Below, piece after piece: positions 40,069 to 50,329 of a DNA stretch of 64,000 nucleotides (the first letter of the stretch is position 1; each line of letters begins with the position of its first letter). A model generated the notes under the pieces. That model saw only the letters and a list, made by a program, of their open reading frames with translations. It was not told the DNA's origin and made no database searches. The stretch covers positions 1 through 64,000 of the forward strand of contig JADFNE010000006.1 in the NCBI GenBank assembly GCA_022563535.1, written 5' to 3'. This DNA is from Myxococcales bacterium. GTDB lineage: Bacteria; Myxococcota_A; UBA9160; UBA4427. The position numbers and the translations under genes were made by a program.

Positions 40069-40890
40069 ATGATCGAAACAATCTTGGTCGCGTCTGACGG
40101 ATCGCAGTGTGCCCAGGCCGCCGAGGGATGCGCCATCACGCTGGCTTCAAAGCTCAGCGCGAGCCTTACCGCAATGACGGTGATCGAAGATCGACTCGTT
40201 CGACCGCCGGCAAGCGAAGGTCTGAGTCTCCCAGCATTCCCCGAGACTGAACTCGCCGCTTATCATCGCGCCCGCGCCGACGCCGTCCTGCGCCGGTTCA
40301 ACGAGCGCGCCCGGAACGCGGGTCTCAATGTCAGCTGTGATGTCGTGCAGGGCACTGCCGACGATCGCATCGTCGAACGCTCTCTCGCCTCGAGCCTCAC
40401 CGTCTTGGGTCGCGACAGTCGTACCGAGGCAGTGCGCGGCGGTTTGTTTGGGTCGACCGCCGAGGCAGTTACCCGCAAGACCACCAAGCCCGTGCTGATT
40501 GTCCCGTCGGGAGCAACACTCTCGGGACCCATCGTATTGGGCTTCGACGGATCACCCGGGTCCAGGCTCGCCGCCAAGCTGACCGTGTTCCTCGCCAATG
40601 GCCTCGGCGAACAGGTTCATGTGTTTGTCGATTCCAAGGACAAGGGGCGCGCAATCACTCGCTTTGAGGAAGTGCGAAAGCTCGTAGTCGGGCTCGCGAA
40701 TCCGATCCGCGAGACTTCTTCGACCTTGGGCCGCCCGGACGTCAAGCTGGTCGACGCAGCGCGTGATGCGGGTGCGGGATTGATCATCATGGGTGCATTC
40801 GGGCGCAACCGAATTACCGATTTCTTCACCGGGAGCAACGCCGCGGCGGTGGCTCGCACCTCTCCGGTCGCCGTTCTACTCGCGCGGTAG
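40069..40890 (+). CDS. universal stress protein, tandem UspA domains
   Basis: 273 residues from ATG 40069, with GGGAG six bases upstream. Two UspA folds: residues 1-145 (ILVASDGSQCAQAAEG) and 150-273 (IVLGFDGSPGSRLAAK). The second domain ends with the ATP-binding signature IIMGAFGRNRITDFFTGSNA. The first domain has lost part of it. Such proteins support survival under stress. It starts a run of five rightward genes. Confidence 0.86.
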   Translation: MIETILVASDGSQCAQAAEGCAITLASKLSASLTAMTVIEDRLVRPPASEGLSLPAFPETELAAYHRARADAVLRRFNERARNAGLNVSCDVVQGTADDRIVERSLASSLTVLGRDSRTEAVRGGLFGSTAEAVTRKTTKPVLIVPSGATLSGPIVLGFDGSPGSRLAAKLTVFLANGLGEQVHVFVDSKDKGRAITRFEEVRKLVVGLANPIRETSSTLGRPDVKLVDAARDAGAGLIIMGAFGRNRITDFFTGSNAAAVARTSPVAVLLAR

Positions 40891-40900
40891 TCGGCGCGCC

Positions 40901-42007
40901 GTGCCGGAAGTCCGTCTCCAAGACCTGGCCGAAACTCTCGGTTGCCGGTTTACAGGAGACCCACATTTCAAGATCTGCGGAGTCGGCTCACTCGAGAGTG
41001 CGGGGCCGAGCGATCTCGTCTACGTGCGGGACGCCTCACATGTCGCGGGCCTCGACGCCTGCTCGGCTGGGGCTGTCATCCTTTCCGATGGTTTCGATCC
41101 CGGCGCGAAGGCCGCAATCTTTTCGAACAATCCCCTGCTCGACTTTGCCAAAGCGATCGAAAAGATTTGTCCCGCGCCGCGCCCGCCCGCCGGAGTGGAT
41201 CCCGGTGCGTTCGTCGCCGAGAGCGCCGAAGTTGCCGAAAGCGCCAGCATCGGACCCGGAGTGAGCATTGGCCCGCGCAGTCGCATCGGTGCGCGCTGCG
41301 TTGTATATCCCAACGCGACCCTCTACCCCGATGTTGTGCTCGGAGAGAGTTGTACGATTCACGCGGGCGTGGTGATTCGCGAGGGCTCGGTGCTGGGGGC
41401 CCGCGTGATTCTTCAACCGGGTGTCGTGATCGGCGGAGATGGCTTTGGCTACGTACCCGACGAAACCGGTGTCCTGCACAAGGTTCCGCAGATCGGTTGT
41501 GTCGTCATTGGCGACGACGTCGAGGTCGGTGCCAATACCACGATCGACCGCGCGGCCCTTACCGAGACTTTGCTTGACGATCGTGTGAAGCTCGACAATC
41601 TCATTCAGGTCGCGCACGGCTGCAGGTTTGCTCCCGATGTGATCGTGGCTGCCCAGTCGGGGTTCAGCGGCGGCGTCCAGATCGGTCGCGGGACGATCGT
41701 GATGGCCCAGGTCGGTGTTGCGGGACACCTCGAGATCGGGACGCGGGCCTTCCTGGGCGCGCGAGCGGGCCTGCACAAGGACGTGGCCGATCACGCGCGG
41801 GTTTACGGCACGCCCCAGATGGAAAATCGACAATGGCACCGCGCCATGGCGGCGCTCAAGCGGCTTCCCGATATGTTGAAGCGCCTGCGCGCACTCGAAC
41901 GAACCCTGGGGTTGCGGGGCAGTACGGATTCGCCGAGAGTGACTTCGATAGATGATCTGCCGGAGCCAAGTAAAAAGCCAGAGCCAGAAGATCCGCCGGA
42001 GAAATGA
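40901..42007 (+). CDS. lpxD: UDP-3-O-acylglucosamine N-acyltransferase
   Basis: LpxD adds the second acyl chain of lipid A. It has an N-terminal uridine-binding domain, a left-handed beta-helix made of hexapeptide repeats from ~100 ([19 protein letters not shown]), and the catalytic His in [11 protein letters not shown]. The GTG at 40901, ten bases after the previous gene, gives 368 residues. The C-terminal tail is Pro/Glu/Lys-rich. It is not surrounded by other lipid A genes. Confidence 0.93.
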   Translation: MPEVRLQDLAETLGCRFTGDPHFKICGVGSLESAGPSDLVYVRDASHVAGLDACSAGAVILSDGFDPGAKAAIFSNNPLLDFAKAIEKICPAPRPPAGVDPGAFVAESAEVAESASIGPGVSIGPRSRIGARCVVYPNATLYPDVVLGESCTIHAGVVIREGSVLGARVILQPGVVIGGDGFGYVPDETGVLHKVPQIGCVVIGDDVEVGANTTIDRAALTETLLDDRVKLDNLIQVAHGCRFAPDVIVAAQSGFSGGVQIGRGTIVMAQVGVAGHLEIGTRAFLGARAGLHKDVADHARVYGTPQMENRQWHRAMAALKRLPDMLKRLRALERTLGLRGSTDSPRVTSIDDLPEPSKKPEPEDPPEK

Positions 42008-42852
42008 CAATTCCATCAGACGAATCGACTCCCCTGAAAGCGCAGTCTCTCGACGCGTTGCGACGACGCTTGCGCGGGATCGTCGCGCTGGAGGCGGAAA
42101 ACGAGCTGCAGAAGTTTGCCGATGCGCTGACGGATGATCCAAGGCAGGGAGCGCAGAGCCTGGTAAAGAGCGTGGTGCGACGCCTCGCGGCCGCAAAAGA
42201 CGAGCGCGATCGAGTTGCTCGCCTGTTCGCTCTGCGGCACTCGCTGTTCGAAGCCGGGTGGCAGAGGATTGCCGGGGTCGACGAGGTCGGGGTTGGACCG
42301 CTGGCAGGTCCAGTGGTTGCGGCCGCGGTGATTCTTCCCAACGACGTCGAACTGCCCGGCATCAACGATTCAAAGAAGCTCAGCCGCGCTGCACGGGAGA
42401 AACTCGACCTCGCGATTCGGCAACAAGCCGTGGCAATCTCGATTGGCGAAGTATCGCATCAGGAGATCGATCATTTGAACATCTTCCAGGCGTCCCTCGA
42501 AGCCATGCGGCGTGCGGTCGCAGGGCTCGACCCCGCACCCGACTATTGTCTGGTCGACGCCCGCACGATTCCCGGGGTTCCGGGCGAATCGCCAACCTAC
42601 GAGCAGCAGGCACTGATTCACGGCGATGCGATCGATGGATCCGTCGCGGCCGCGTCGATCGTTGCAAAGGTCCACCGGGACCACTTGATGCGGGAACTGG
42701 ACACGCGCTATCCGGGATACGGCTTTGCGCGTCACATGGGGTACGGAACCGCCTTGCATCTCGAAGCGCTACAGCGCCTGGGCGCCAGCCCCGTTCATCG
42801 TCGTTCCTTTGCGCCGGTGTCTGCCGTGGCGACCCGAACCGCCAGACCCTGA
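42004..42852 (+). CDS. rnhB: ribonuclease HII with an N-terminal extension
   Basis: Removes ribonucleotides from DNA-RNA hybrids. The catalytic Asp93-Glu94 lie in [16 protein letters not shown], followed by DSKKLS, DAR and SIVAKVHRD. The family motif G-R/K-G is Gly-Val-Gly here, so the basic side chain near the 2'-OH site is missing. The first ~80 residues are an extra helical domain not found in E. coli RnhB (198 residues). ATG overlaps the lpxD stop. Confidence 0.9.
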   Translation: MTIPSDESTPLKAQSLDALRRRLRGIVALEAENELQKFADALTDDPRQGAQSLVKSVVRRLAAAKDERDRVARLFALRHSLFEAGWQRIAGVDEVGVGPLAGPVVAAAVILPNDVELPGINDSKKLSRAAREKLDLAIRQQAVAISIGEVSHQEIDHLNIFQASLEAMRRAVAGLDPAPDYCLVDARTIPGVPGESPTYEQQALIHGDAIDGSVAAASIVAKVHRDHLMRELDTRYPGYGFARHMGYGTALHLEALQRLGASPVHRRSFAPVSAVATRTARP

Positions 42853-43859
42853 TGGCATTGCCCACGATCAAATCCAGCCCCGAGGATTTCGTTGTCGACG
42901 AGATCCCGCTGTACGAAGCCCAGGGCAGCGGACCCCACACCTTCTTGCGCATCGAAAAACGCATGCGCACAACCGAAGAAGTCATCGGCGACCTCGCCCG
43001 GGTGTTTGGGGTCAAGCGTCGCGACATTGGTTGCGCCGGGCGAAAGGATCGGGTCGCGCTCACGCGTCAATGGTTTTCAGTTCCCGATCTCGACCCCGAT
43101 CGCGCCAGCGAGTTCGAAGTCTCCGGTGCGCAAGTGCTCGAAGCCATTCGGCATCAGAACAAATTGCGAACCGGACATCTGAAGGGAAACCGCTTCTCGA
43201 TCTGGGTGCGCGATCTGACGGACGAACAGATCAAGCGGGCGCAGGGCAAGATCGAGACGTTCGCGGTCACGGGTTTTCCCAATCGTTTTGGCGCCCAGCG
43301 ATTCGGACGCGACGGAGACAACGCCAAGCGCGGGCTAGCCGTCCTGCAGGGAAAAGCGCGGCCGAGAGAGCGCAAGCAGGCGCGGTTTCTGGTCTCGGCG
43401 CTTCAATCTCTCGTGTTCAATCACGTCCTCGAATCTCGGCCGCTGCCACTGGATCAGTTCGAAGTCGGCGACCTCGCCATCAAACACGAATCGGGTGGTT
43501 CCTTCTGCGTCGAAGACGTGGCCACGGAAAATGAACGCGCCCGGAGCTTCGAAATCAGCCCAACTGGGCCAATCTTTGGGACCAAAGTGTCCAGACCCCT
43601 TGGGGCGCCCGCAGAACGAGAGAGGGATGCCCTGATGGCCTACGGAATTCCTGATCCGGCAAATCTAAGGCCGCCTCGTGGACTTTCGCTGCGAGGGGCC
43701 CGCAGAGCGCTGCGCGCGCGCCCACTTGAGTTGGCGTTCTGCGCGGGTGACGGGGCGGCTAAGCTCGACTTCACCCTAGTTAGCGGCACTTATGCCACGG
43801 TATTGCTCGAAGAAGTCTTCGGTCCGCTGCAAATAGAGCTAGGTGTGGATAGTCACTGA
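42852..43859 (+). CDS. truD: tRNA pseudouridine synthase D
   Basis: Makes pseudouridine 13 in tRNA-Glu. The catalytic Asp66 is in CAGRKDRVALTRQWFSV; FPNRFGAQRFG, then GRDGDNAKRGLAVL is the other conserved block. 335 residues from the ATG at 42852, which shares one base with the rnhB stop. A longer frame to 42258 is a shadow of rnhB. Confidence 0.92.
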   Translation: MALPTIKSSPEDFVVDEIPLYEAQGSGPHTFLRIEKRMRTTEEVIGDLARVFGVKRRDIGCAGRKDRVALTRQWFSVPDLDPDRASEFEVSGAQVLEAIRHQNKLRTGHLKGNRFSIWVRDLTDEQIKRAQGKIETFAVTGFPNRFGAQRFGRDGDNAKRGLAVLQGKARPRERKQARFLVSALQSLVFNHVLESRPLPLDQFEVGDLAIKHESGGSFCVEDVATENERARSFEISPTGPIFGTKVSRPLGAPAERERDALMAYGIPDPANLRPPRGLSLRGARRALRARPLELAFCAGDGAAKLDFTLVSGTYATVLLEEVFGPLQIELGVDSH

Positions 43860-43962
43860 GGGTTACCCTTAACACCAGGATGACGGGACAGCCTCCGGCC
43901 CTGAAGCGCAGCTAGCGCAGTGGCCGCGGACCGAATCGGGAACCGACGAATTTTGAGAAGAG

Positions 43963-44928
43963 GTGCTCAAATTGGGTAGCTATCGCGACGTCACCGAGCT
44001 GATCGGAAACACGCCCCTGGTGCGCCTGAATCGGGTGACCGACGGAGCCACGGCCGAAATTTTCGTGAAGCTCGAATCCGCGAACCCGAGCAACAGCGTC
44101 AAGGACCGCATCGGGCTGGCGATGATCGAGGCCGCTGAGAAAGAGGGCGTCATCACGCCGGGCAAGACGGTGATCGTCGAGCCGACCAGCGGAAACACCG
44201 GTATTGCCCTCGCAATGGTCGCGGCGGTCAAGGGTTACGACTGCATTCTCACCATGCCCGACACCATGAGTCCTGAGCGCCGGGTCACCTTGCGTGCCTT
44301 TGGCGCGAAACTGGTTCTGACCGAAGGCGCCAAGGGAATGAACGGCGCGGTCGAACGGGCAAACCAGATTGCCGACGAAATTGAGGATTCATTCGTTCCC
44401 CAGCAGTTTCGCAACCCCGCCAACGTCGAGATCCACCGACGAACGACTGCGGAAGAACTCTGGGCGGACACCGACGGCAAGATCGATGCCCTGGTTGCAG
44501 GAGTGGGAACAGGCGGCACGATTACCGGCGTTGCGCAGGTACTCAAGAAGCGGAAGGCGTCCTTCGAGTCGATCGCAGTCGAACCCGAAGCCAGCCCAGT
44601 GCTTTCTGGCGGTGCTCCCGGACCACACAAGATTCAGGGAATTGGCGCGGGTTTCATTCCCGAGGTGATGGACACGAGCCTGCTGAGCGGCGTGATCACT
44701 GTTTCAAACGAAGCCGCCATCTCAATGGCCCTGCGCATGGCGCAGGAAGAGGGGATTTTGTGCGGCATCTCCTCGGGTGCCAACGTAACCGCCGCAATCG
44801 AATATGCGAAACGGCCGGGTAATGAAAAGAAATTGATCGTGACAGTAATTGCTGATTTTGGTGAGCGCTACATTCAGACGGCTCTCTTTGAAGCCTGTCG
44901 ATACGAAGGGAGTGATGATATTGGCTAG
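43963..44928 (+). CDS. cysK: cysteine synthase A (O-acetylserine sulfhydrylase)
   Basis: PLP enzyme that makes cysteine from O-acetylserine and sulfide. PLP Lys near residue 47 (SNSVKDRIG), [12 protein letters not shown] for phosphate binding of PLP and [10 protein letters not shown] are intact. 321 residues. The start may be GTG 43963 or, better by ribosome-binding site (AAGAGGTG), TTG 43972; both give the same enzyme. A 100-base leader precedes it; I see no known riboswitch in it. Confidence 0.95.
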   Translation: MLKLGSYRDVTELIGNTPLVRLNRVTDGATAEIFVKLESANPSNSVKDRIGLAMIEAAEKEGVITPGKTVIVEPTSGNTGIALAMVAAVKGYDCILTMPDTMSPERRVTLRAFGAKLVLTEGAKGMNGAVERANQIADEIEDSFVPQQFRNPANVEIHRRTTAEELWADTDGKIDALVAGVGTGGTITGVAQVLKKRKASFESIAVEPEASPVLSGGAPGPHKIQGIGAGFIPEVMDTSLLSGVITVSNEAAISMALRMAQEEGILCGISSGANVTAAIEYAKRPGNEKKLIVTVIADFGERYIQTALFEACRYEGSDDIG

Positions 44929-45646
44929 TCCGACTATGCCCCCCGCGGCCGGTCTTAGCGAAACTGGACCCAAGAAAATGACACGTGACCCCAAAGAGTA
45001 CGTAGAACGAAGCTCGAGAGAAGAAAAGAAAATGCAGTCGCGTCGACGGATACTCGACGCAGCACGCGACGTCTTTTTTCGCGACGGTTTCATGCTGGCC
45101 AACCTCGACGAGGTCGCAACCCGAGCCGGCGTGGCAAAGGGAACCCTCTATCGATACTTCGAAAGCAAGGCCGATCTCTACGTCGCCGTGTTGGCCGAAA
45201 ATGGAATGCGATTCGTAGCCAAGATGAGAGAAGTTGCGGAAAACGGCGGTCCGGCTCGCGAGACCCTGCGAAGCCTCGGCGACTTCTACATCGAACACTG
45301 GACGGCGAACACCGAATACTTCCAGATCTTTTGGGCGGTCGACAATCAATCGCTGATCGGTGGCCTGCCAGACGCTGCCCTGCGTGAAGTCTCCAACCTC
45401 TGGGAGGGATGTCTCTCCATAGTCAAGGAAGTGCTCGATCGCGGTGTCGAAGAGGGAGATATCGCTCCCTGTGACACATGGGAGGTCGCGTACATATTCT
45501 GGACGATGTCAAACGCTCTAATCCAGTCCGATTACTCTTCGGCCCTTCACAAGGAACTGCGGGGACGCCCCCTGCGTGAGGTCTTTCGCGACGCAATCGA
45601 CTTGATGTTGCTAGGGATTTCGCGAGTCAAAGAAGACGCATCCTGA
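44915..45646 (+). CDS. TetR/AcrR-family transcriptional regulator
   Basis: About 240-residue regulator. The HTH is at [17 protein letters not shown], then [20 protein letters not shown]. The C-terminal ligand domain ([19 protein letters not shown]) resembles the fatty-acid type TetR. The start is uncertain: ATG 44915 and TTG 44921 overlap the cysK end, ATG 44978 begins just before the helix. The gene order TetR-ACP suggests a role in lipid or acyl metabolism, by context only. Confidence 0.85.
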   Translation: MILASPTMPPAAGLSETGPKKMTRDPKEYVERSSREEKKMQSRRRILDAARDVFFRDGFMLANLDEVATRAGVAKGTLYRYFESKADLYVAVLAENGMRFVAKMREVAENGGPARETLRSLGDFYIEHWTANTEYFQIFWAVDNQSLIGGLPDAALREVSNLWEGCLSIVKEVLDRGVEEGDIAPCDTWEVAYIFWTMSNALIQSDYSSALHKELRGRPLREVFRDAIDLMLLGISRVKEDAS

Positions 45647-45733
45647 CTAGGTCCGGGTGATGGCGGCATTTTGTTGCTATGCCCTGTCCGATCGATGAGA
45701 ATGACGCTCTGTCAATATGGGGAGGTGAGAGCC

Positions 45734-45976
45734 ATGGGTGATGGATTGGTCGAACGCGTACGCGGATTGATGTCGGATCAACTCGGGATCGATCCCGCTG
45801 AAATGAAGTCGGAAGCCAATATTCTGGAAGACCTTGGTGCCGACTCGCTGGATGTGGTCGAGCTCGTCATGGCGATCGAAGAAGCCTTCGATATCGAGAT
45901 TTCAGACGAAGATGCCGAAGCCATGCAGACGGTCGGGGATATCGAGCGGTACATCATCACCAAGGTTGCGGCCTGA
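45734..45976 (+). CDS. acpP: acyl carrier protein
   Basis: 80-residue acidic ACP. The 4'-phosphopantetheine attachment Ser38 lies in [18 protein letters not shown] at 45734 has a near-perfect GGAGGTGAG seven bases upstream. It is close to canonical AcpP of fatty-acid synthesis but stands apart from any fab genes. In-frame Met upstream (45671) would add a non-family stretch. Confidence 0.93.
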   Translation: MGDGLVERVRGLMSDQLGIDPAEMKSEANILEDLGADSLDVVELVMAIEEAFDIEISDEDAEAMQTVGDIERYIITKVAA

Positions 45977-46019
45977 GCGCGGCTCCACGATTTCCTTCAA
46001 GACCTTCACAAACCGAGAA

Positions 46020-46358
46020 CTAACCGCGAAATCCAGGCAGTAGTTTGAAGTGCGTGCCGACCGCCGTGGCAGCCAATGCCATTACCAGGGCGATTGGCAA
46101 GCGAGGTCGGAAAACCTCGTGCACGGCCTGCTGTGCGGCGGCCTGTTGTTCCGGACCTGGCGCGATTTCTTCGAACACCTGAACGAGTTCAGGTACGACC
46201 AGCAGCAAGCCAAAACCCAAAAATAGCAATGCGAAATAGAGCAGGCCCAACAGGGCCACGGGTCGATACCGCGGTCCGTCGCGCTGGGTCGTCCTCGGTG
46301 GGTTTGGGTCGAGATTCACGTTGCGAACCCTACAGTCTCCTCTCGCCGCGAGCGACAA
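46020..46358 (-). CDS. small two-helix membrane protein, unknown
   Basis: 112 residues with two hydrophobic segments (VALLGLLYFALLFLGFGLLL and LPIALVMALAATAVGTHF) joined by a Gln/Ala-rich loop. The first ~30 residues may not belong if translation starts downstream. No family recognised. It is divergent from polA and convergent with acpP. Confidence 0.5.
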   Translation of the reverse strand: MSLAARGDCRVRNVNLDPNPPRTTQRDGPRYRPVALLGLLYFALLFLGFGLLLVVPELVQVFEEIAPGPEQQAAAQQAVHEVFRPRLPIALVMALAATAVGTHFKLLPGFRG

Positions 46359-46439
46359 ATTCTGGCGAGTGGGCTGCTAGTCTCGTTCGCGAGCACTTTC
46401 TGAGATGAAAGCCATACGCAGCACGAGGCGAGGTGCGCC

Positions 46440-49220
46440 GTGGTAGCCAAAGGCAAGAGCAAAACCGCAACGCAAAAGTCTGCGTCCAAGAAGCAGCGAC
46501 GGCTCGTGGTGATCGACGGAGCCAACGCGATTTTTCGCGCCTTCTTCGGCATCCCGGGATTGCGCGCGCCGGACGGCACGCCCAGCAACGCCGTCCTCGG
46601 CTTTGCGAACATCCTGAACAAGCTCATCCGAGAGGAAGCGCCCGATTTCATCGTAGTTGCGATGGATCCGAAGGGGGGCTCGTTTCGCAACGAGATGTAT
46701 CCCGAATACAAGGCCAACCGCGATGCGACGCCAGAGGATCTGATCGTCCAGTTCCCGTTGGTTTGCGAGCTGATCGATGCGTTTCAGATCCCGCGCATCG
46801 AAGTGCCGGGCTTCGAGGCGGACGATGTCATCGCCACCCTGGTTCGCTGCGCACCAGAAGATGTGTCGATTTCGATCATCTCTACGGACAAGGACTTGAT
46901 GCAGTTGTGCAGCGAGCGAGTCGAGTTGGTCGATGGCATCAAAGATCGCCGCTTCGGCCCAGCCGAAGTAGCCGAAAAGTTTGGCGTGCCCCCGGATCAG
47001 ATGCTCGACCTGCGCGCGCTGGTCGGAGACCCCAGCGACAACATTCCCGGTGTAAAGGGAATCGGCGTGAAAGGGGCGGCGAAGCTCATAGGAGAATGGG
47101 GCACCCTGGAAAACCTTCTCGCCCATGCCGAAGAGGTGACGGGCAAGCGTGCGCGCGAAGGGTTGATTGAACACGCCGATCTCGCGGTGCTTTCAAAGGA
47201 GTTGTCGACCCTGCGCGACGACGTAGATCTGGGAATCGAGTTCGACGCTCTCGCAATCGCCGCACCGGATCTGGAAGTCTTGCGTGCGCTCTACCAGCGA
47301 CTCGGGTTTACGCGTCTGCTCGAAAGTCTCGGGTTGGGCGAGGGAGCTGGCGAGACGCAAGCCGCTGAGGCCCAGGTGCTGACCGCGGCAATTAACCTCG
47401 AAGTGGTTCGAGATCCAAAGCGGCTTCGCAAGGCCACTGCCGAGTTTGCGAAGGCCGAATGCCTGGTCGTATGGGCCGTCGAAGGGCAGGGAAGCGCGGT
47501 CGATGCGCCGATTGTGGGCCTGGCGATCGGACCCGAATCCGGTGAAGGTGCAGTCTATCTCCCCATTGCAGAAGTGGTCTCCGCTCAGGAGGATCTGCCT
47601 CTCGGCCAGGATCAGGCGGTGACACTACCGATCGAAGAGGTGGTCGAATCGCTGAGACACCTGTTCGCATCGGCCTCCGCCAAGCCTTGGTTCGGTTGGA
47701 GTACGAAGCGCGTTCAATCGCTGTTCTCGGAACACGGTCTCGAAGTCTCGCCCCCGTGTTTCGACGTGCGCATTGGCGCGTTTTTGCTCGACCCGGGCGG
47801 CTCCCACGAGCTGGCCCCGCTCGCGATGCAGTTCCTGGGTCAGTCGATCCAGTCCTGGGAGGATCTCGCGGGACGCGGCGCAAAGGCGATTCCGGCACAG
47901 GAGGTCCCGGTTGACGACGTCGCAGCCTGGGTGGGACAACAACTCTCCGCGGCGACTGCGCTGCGGGGCAAGATCCACCAGCGACTGGAACAGGATGGCT
48001 TGCTGCCACTGTTCGAAGACGTCGAACTGCCCTTGACCGCGGTACTGGCGCGAATCGAGTGCAATGGCGTGCGGGTCGATGAAGCGCAGCTCGCCCTCCT
48101 CTCGCAGGAATACGAAGTGAGCCTCGCCGCGCTCGAGAAGGAAATCTACGCACTCGCGGGAGAGGAGTTTCTCGTCAGTTCGCCCAAGCAGCTTCAGGTC
48201 ATCTTGTTCGAAAAGTTGCGCCTGACCCCTCTCAAGAAGACAAAGACTGGGTTTTCGACGGCCGAGTCGGTGCTCGAGCAACTGGTTTCGGAACACGAGC
48301 TGCCGGGGAAAATCTTGCAGTGGCGCCAGCTGTCAAAATTGAAGAGCACGTACATCGATGCGCTGCCGAAACTCATTAGCGAGAAAACTGGGCGCATTCA
48401 TCCGAGCTTCAATCAGATCGGCGCGGCGACTGGGCGCTTGTCGGCTTCAGATCCTAACGTGCAGAACATTCCAATCCGCACCGCAGAGGGGGTGCGGATT
48501 CGCGAGACGTTCATTCCCGCCGAAGACCGGCTGTTGCTTTCGGCCGACTACTCTCAGGTCGAACTCCGCATTCTCGCGCACTACTCCGGCGATGAGAGCC
48601 TGGTCGACGCCTTCCAGAAGGGCGAAGACATTCATCGTCGCACCGCCGCAGAGGTGGCCGGGATTTCAGTGGACGACGTCGATGCGGATCAGCGAGCTCG
48701 GGCCAAGGCGGTCAACTTTGGAATCATCTATGGATCGTCTGCCTTTGGATTGGCGAACAACCTGGGGATTGCCACCGGTGAAGCGCAGGCCATCGTCGAT
48801 GCCTACTTCGCGCGATATGTAGGGGTTCGTCGGTTTCTCGACGAGACGGTGAAGAATGCAAAGGCGGTGGGCCATGTGACGACGTTGCTCGGGCGGCGTC
48901 GATATTTCCCGGACCTCGGGTCGAAGAATCGGGTCTTGCGACAGGCGGCCGAACGCATGGCGGTCAACACGGTGATTCAGGGTACGGCTGCGGATTTGAT
49001 CAAGACGGCGATGGTCGCGGTGGATACGGCGCTCGCCAGTTCTGGCCTCGACGTGATCATGACGCTTCAGGTCCACGATGAACTTGTATTCGAAGTGCCG
49101 AAGCAGGAGGTGGACTCGCTTTCGGGTTTGGTGCGGGAGAACATGGAAGGGGTATTTGAGTTGGCAGTTCCTTTAGTGGTCGATATTGGCATTGGTGAAA
49201 ACTGGCGGGTTGCTCACTAG
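46440..49220 (+). CDS. polA: DNA polymerase I
   Basis: 926 residues in three parts: 5'-3' flap nuclease (1-~300; VVIDGANAIFRAFFGIPGLR, EVPGFEADDVIAT), a 3'-5' exonuclease-like domain (~310-550) and the polymerase (~560-926; motif A SADYSQVELRILAHYS, motif B AKAVNFGIIYGSSAFG, motif C VHDELVFEVP). In the middle domain the D-x-E pair of the first exonuclease motif is replaced (VVWAVEGQGSA), so proofreading is probably lost, as in Thermus and Bacillus Pol I. GTG start. Confidence 0.96.
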   Translation: MVAKGKSKTATQKSASKKQRRLVVIDGANAIFRAFFGIPGLRAPDGTPSNAVLGFANILNKLIREEAPDFIVVAMDPKGGSFRNEMYPEYKANRDATPEDLIVQFPLVCELIDAFQIPRIEVPGFEADDVIATLVRCAPEDVSISIISTDKDLMQLCSERVELVDGIKDRRFGPAEVAEKFGVPPDQMLDLRALVGDPSDNIPGVKGIGVKGAAKLIGEWGTLENLLAHAEEVTGKRAREGLIEHADLAVLSKELSTLRDDVDLGIEFDALAIAAPDLEVLRALYQRLGFTRLLESLGLGEGAGETQAAEAQVLTAAINLEVVRDPKRLRKATAEFAKAECLVVWAVEGQGSAVDAPIVGLAIGPESGEGAVYLPIAEVVSAQEDLPLGQDQAVTLPIEEVVESLRHLFASASAKPWFGWSTKRVQSLFSEHGLEVSPPCFDVRIGAFLLDPGGSHELAPLAMQFLGQSIQSWEDLAGRGAKAIPAQEVPVDDVAAWVGQQLSAATALRGKIHQRLEQDGLLPLFEDVELPLTAVLARIECNGVRVDEAQLALLSQEYEVSLAALEKEIYALAGEEFLVSSPKQLQVILFEKLRLTPLKKTKTGFSTAESVLEQLVSEHELPGKILQWRQLSKLKSTYIDALPKLISEKTGRIHPSFNQIGAATGRLSASDPNVQNIPIRTAEGVRIRETFIPAEDRLLLSADYSQVELRILAHYSGDESLVDAFQKGEDIHRRTAAEVAGISVDDVDADQRARAKAVNFGIIYGSSAFGLANNLGIATGEAQAIVDAYFARYVGVRRFLDETVKNAKAVGHVTTLLGRRRYFPDLGSKNRVLRQAAERMAVNTVIQGTAADLIKTAMVAVDTALASSGLDVIMTLQVHDELVFEVPKQEVDSLSGLVRENMEGVFELAVPLVVDIGIGENWRVAH

Positions 49221-50236
49221 GGATTTGCTGTTGATCCGGGGGCGAAGAGGTTTAGGGTGTAGAGGCCTTGGTTGTCCAGCCAGCGGGTTTCGCAGTGCAT
49301 GTTTCCGCCATCGGCCAGGGCTTCGATTTCTTCGATTGAGTATTTGTAGGAATTTTCGGTGTGGATTTCTTCGCCTTGTTGAAAGCTGAAGCTCGCGTCG
49401 AGTGCGCCGATAGCAACTTTCTGATCGCATAGACTCACCAGGAAACTCTCCACCGAGCCCGAGTCTTCTCGGTAGCGGGCGCGGAACGAGAACTGATCCG
49501 GTTGGAAATTTCCTGCGAGTTCGCGGTTGATTCGCAGCAGCAGGTTCAAGTTGAAGCGAGCGGTCACGCCCTGGGCGTCGTCGTAGGCGCGCTCGAGTCG
49601 CTCGCGGTCTTTGCGCAGATCGATCCCGATCAGCATCCGGTCTTCCTCACCCATTTTCGCGCGGAGTTGTGCGAGGAAGTCCTGCGCTTCCGGTTTGTGA
49701 AGATTGCCGATCGAAGAGCCGAGCCACAGGATCAAGCGGGGAGTCGTGTGTCGATCGTTCAAGATGGACAGGGCCGCTTCGTATTCGCTGCAGATCGCGT
49801 GGACCTCGAGCCGCGGATGATCGAGCAAGAGTGATTCGCTGCTCTCTTCGAGGGCGGTCCGCGAGATGTCAATCGGGACATAGACCAGCGATTGCTGTCT
49901 GGCGAGAAACGACTCGATCAAGAGTCGCGTCTTTTCCGCACTGCCGCTTCCCAGTTCAACGAGCTCAATGTCGCGGTTGAAGTGCTCGCGGATGTGTTGC
50001 GCCTGGTCCTGCAGAATGCTCCGCTCGACCCGGGTGAGGTAGTACTCCTCGAGACCGCAGATCTCTTCGAAGATCTTCGAGCCGGCGTCGTCATAGAAAA
50101 AACGACACGGCAGGCTGCGAAACTTCGCGGACAATCCCCTGCGGACTTCGTCGGCGAACGACGGCAATTTGGCGTCGGCCTGGGGCGCGGTGAGGTGGAA
50201 TCGATCGGAGTGGGGGCGGCTTGCACTGTCCAACAA
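49217..50236 (-). CDS. EgtD-like histidine N-alpha-methyltransferase
   Basis: SAM-dependent methyltransferase of the EgtD/DUF2260 family (339 residues), which makes hercynine in ergothioneine synthesis. Family marks: FFYDDAGSKIFEEICGLEEY, YLTRVERSIL (PTR in EgtD is LTR here), the SAM loop ELGSGSAEKTRLL, PIDISRTALE and LWLGSSIGN. No EgtB or other ergothioneine gene is near, so the product and pathway stay open. It overlaps the polA stop by four bases on the opposite strand. Confidence 0.78.
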   Translation of the reverse strand: MLDSASRPHSDRFHLTAPQADAKLPSFADEVRRGLSAKFRSLPCRFFYDDAGSKIFEEICGLEEYYLTRVERSILQDQAQHIREHFNRDIELVELGSGSAEKTRLLIESFLARQQSLVYVPIDISRTALEESSESLLLDHPRLEVHAICSEYEAALSILNDRHTTPRLILWLGSSIGNLHKPEAQDFLAQLRAKMGEEDRMLIGIDLRKDRERLERAYDDAQGVTARFNLNLLLRINRELAGNFQPDQFSFRARYREDSGSVESFLVSLCDQKVAIGALDASFSFQQGEEIHTENSYKYSIEEIEALADGGNMHCETRWLDNQGLYTLNLFAPGSTANP

Positions 50237-50329
50237 AGCTTGCTCCGGGCAGAGTTCAGTCGAAGCGAAAAGCTAGCAGTTCAGTTCGGAAGTCGCGCGA
50301 AGGACTCGTTGGGCTCGTGACCCTGGGCG

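Noticed and set aside
40893-40902. GGCGCGCC palindrome before lpxD
   Set aside because: Eight-base GC palindromes are common by chance here, and nothing else supports a site.
43860-43962. possible riboswitch ahead of cysK
   Set aside because: The leader has short G/C hairpins but I could not fit a SAM-I, SAM-II, SAH or T-box core to it. A covariance-model search would settle this.
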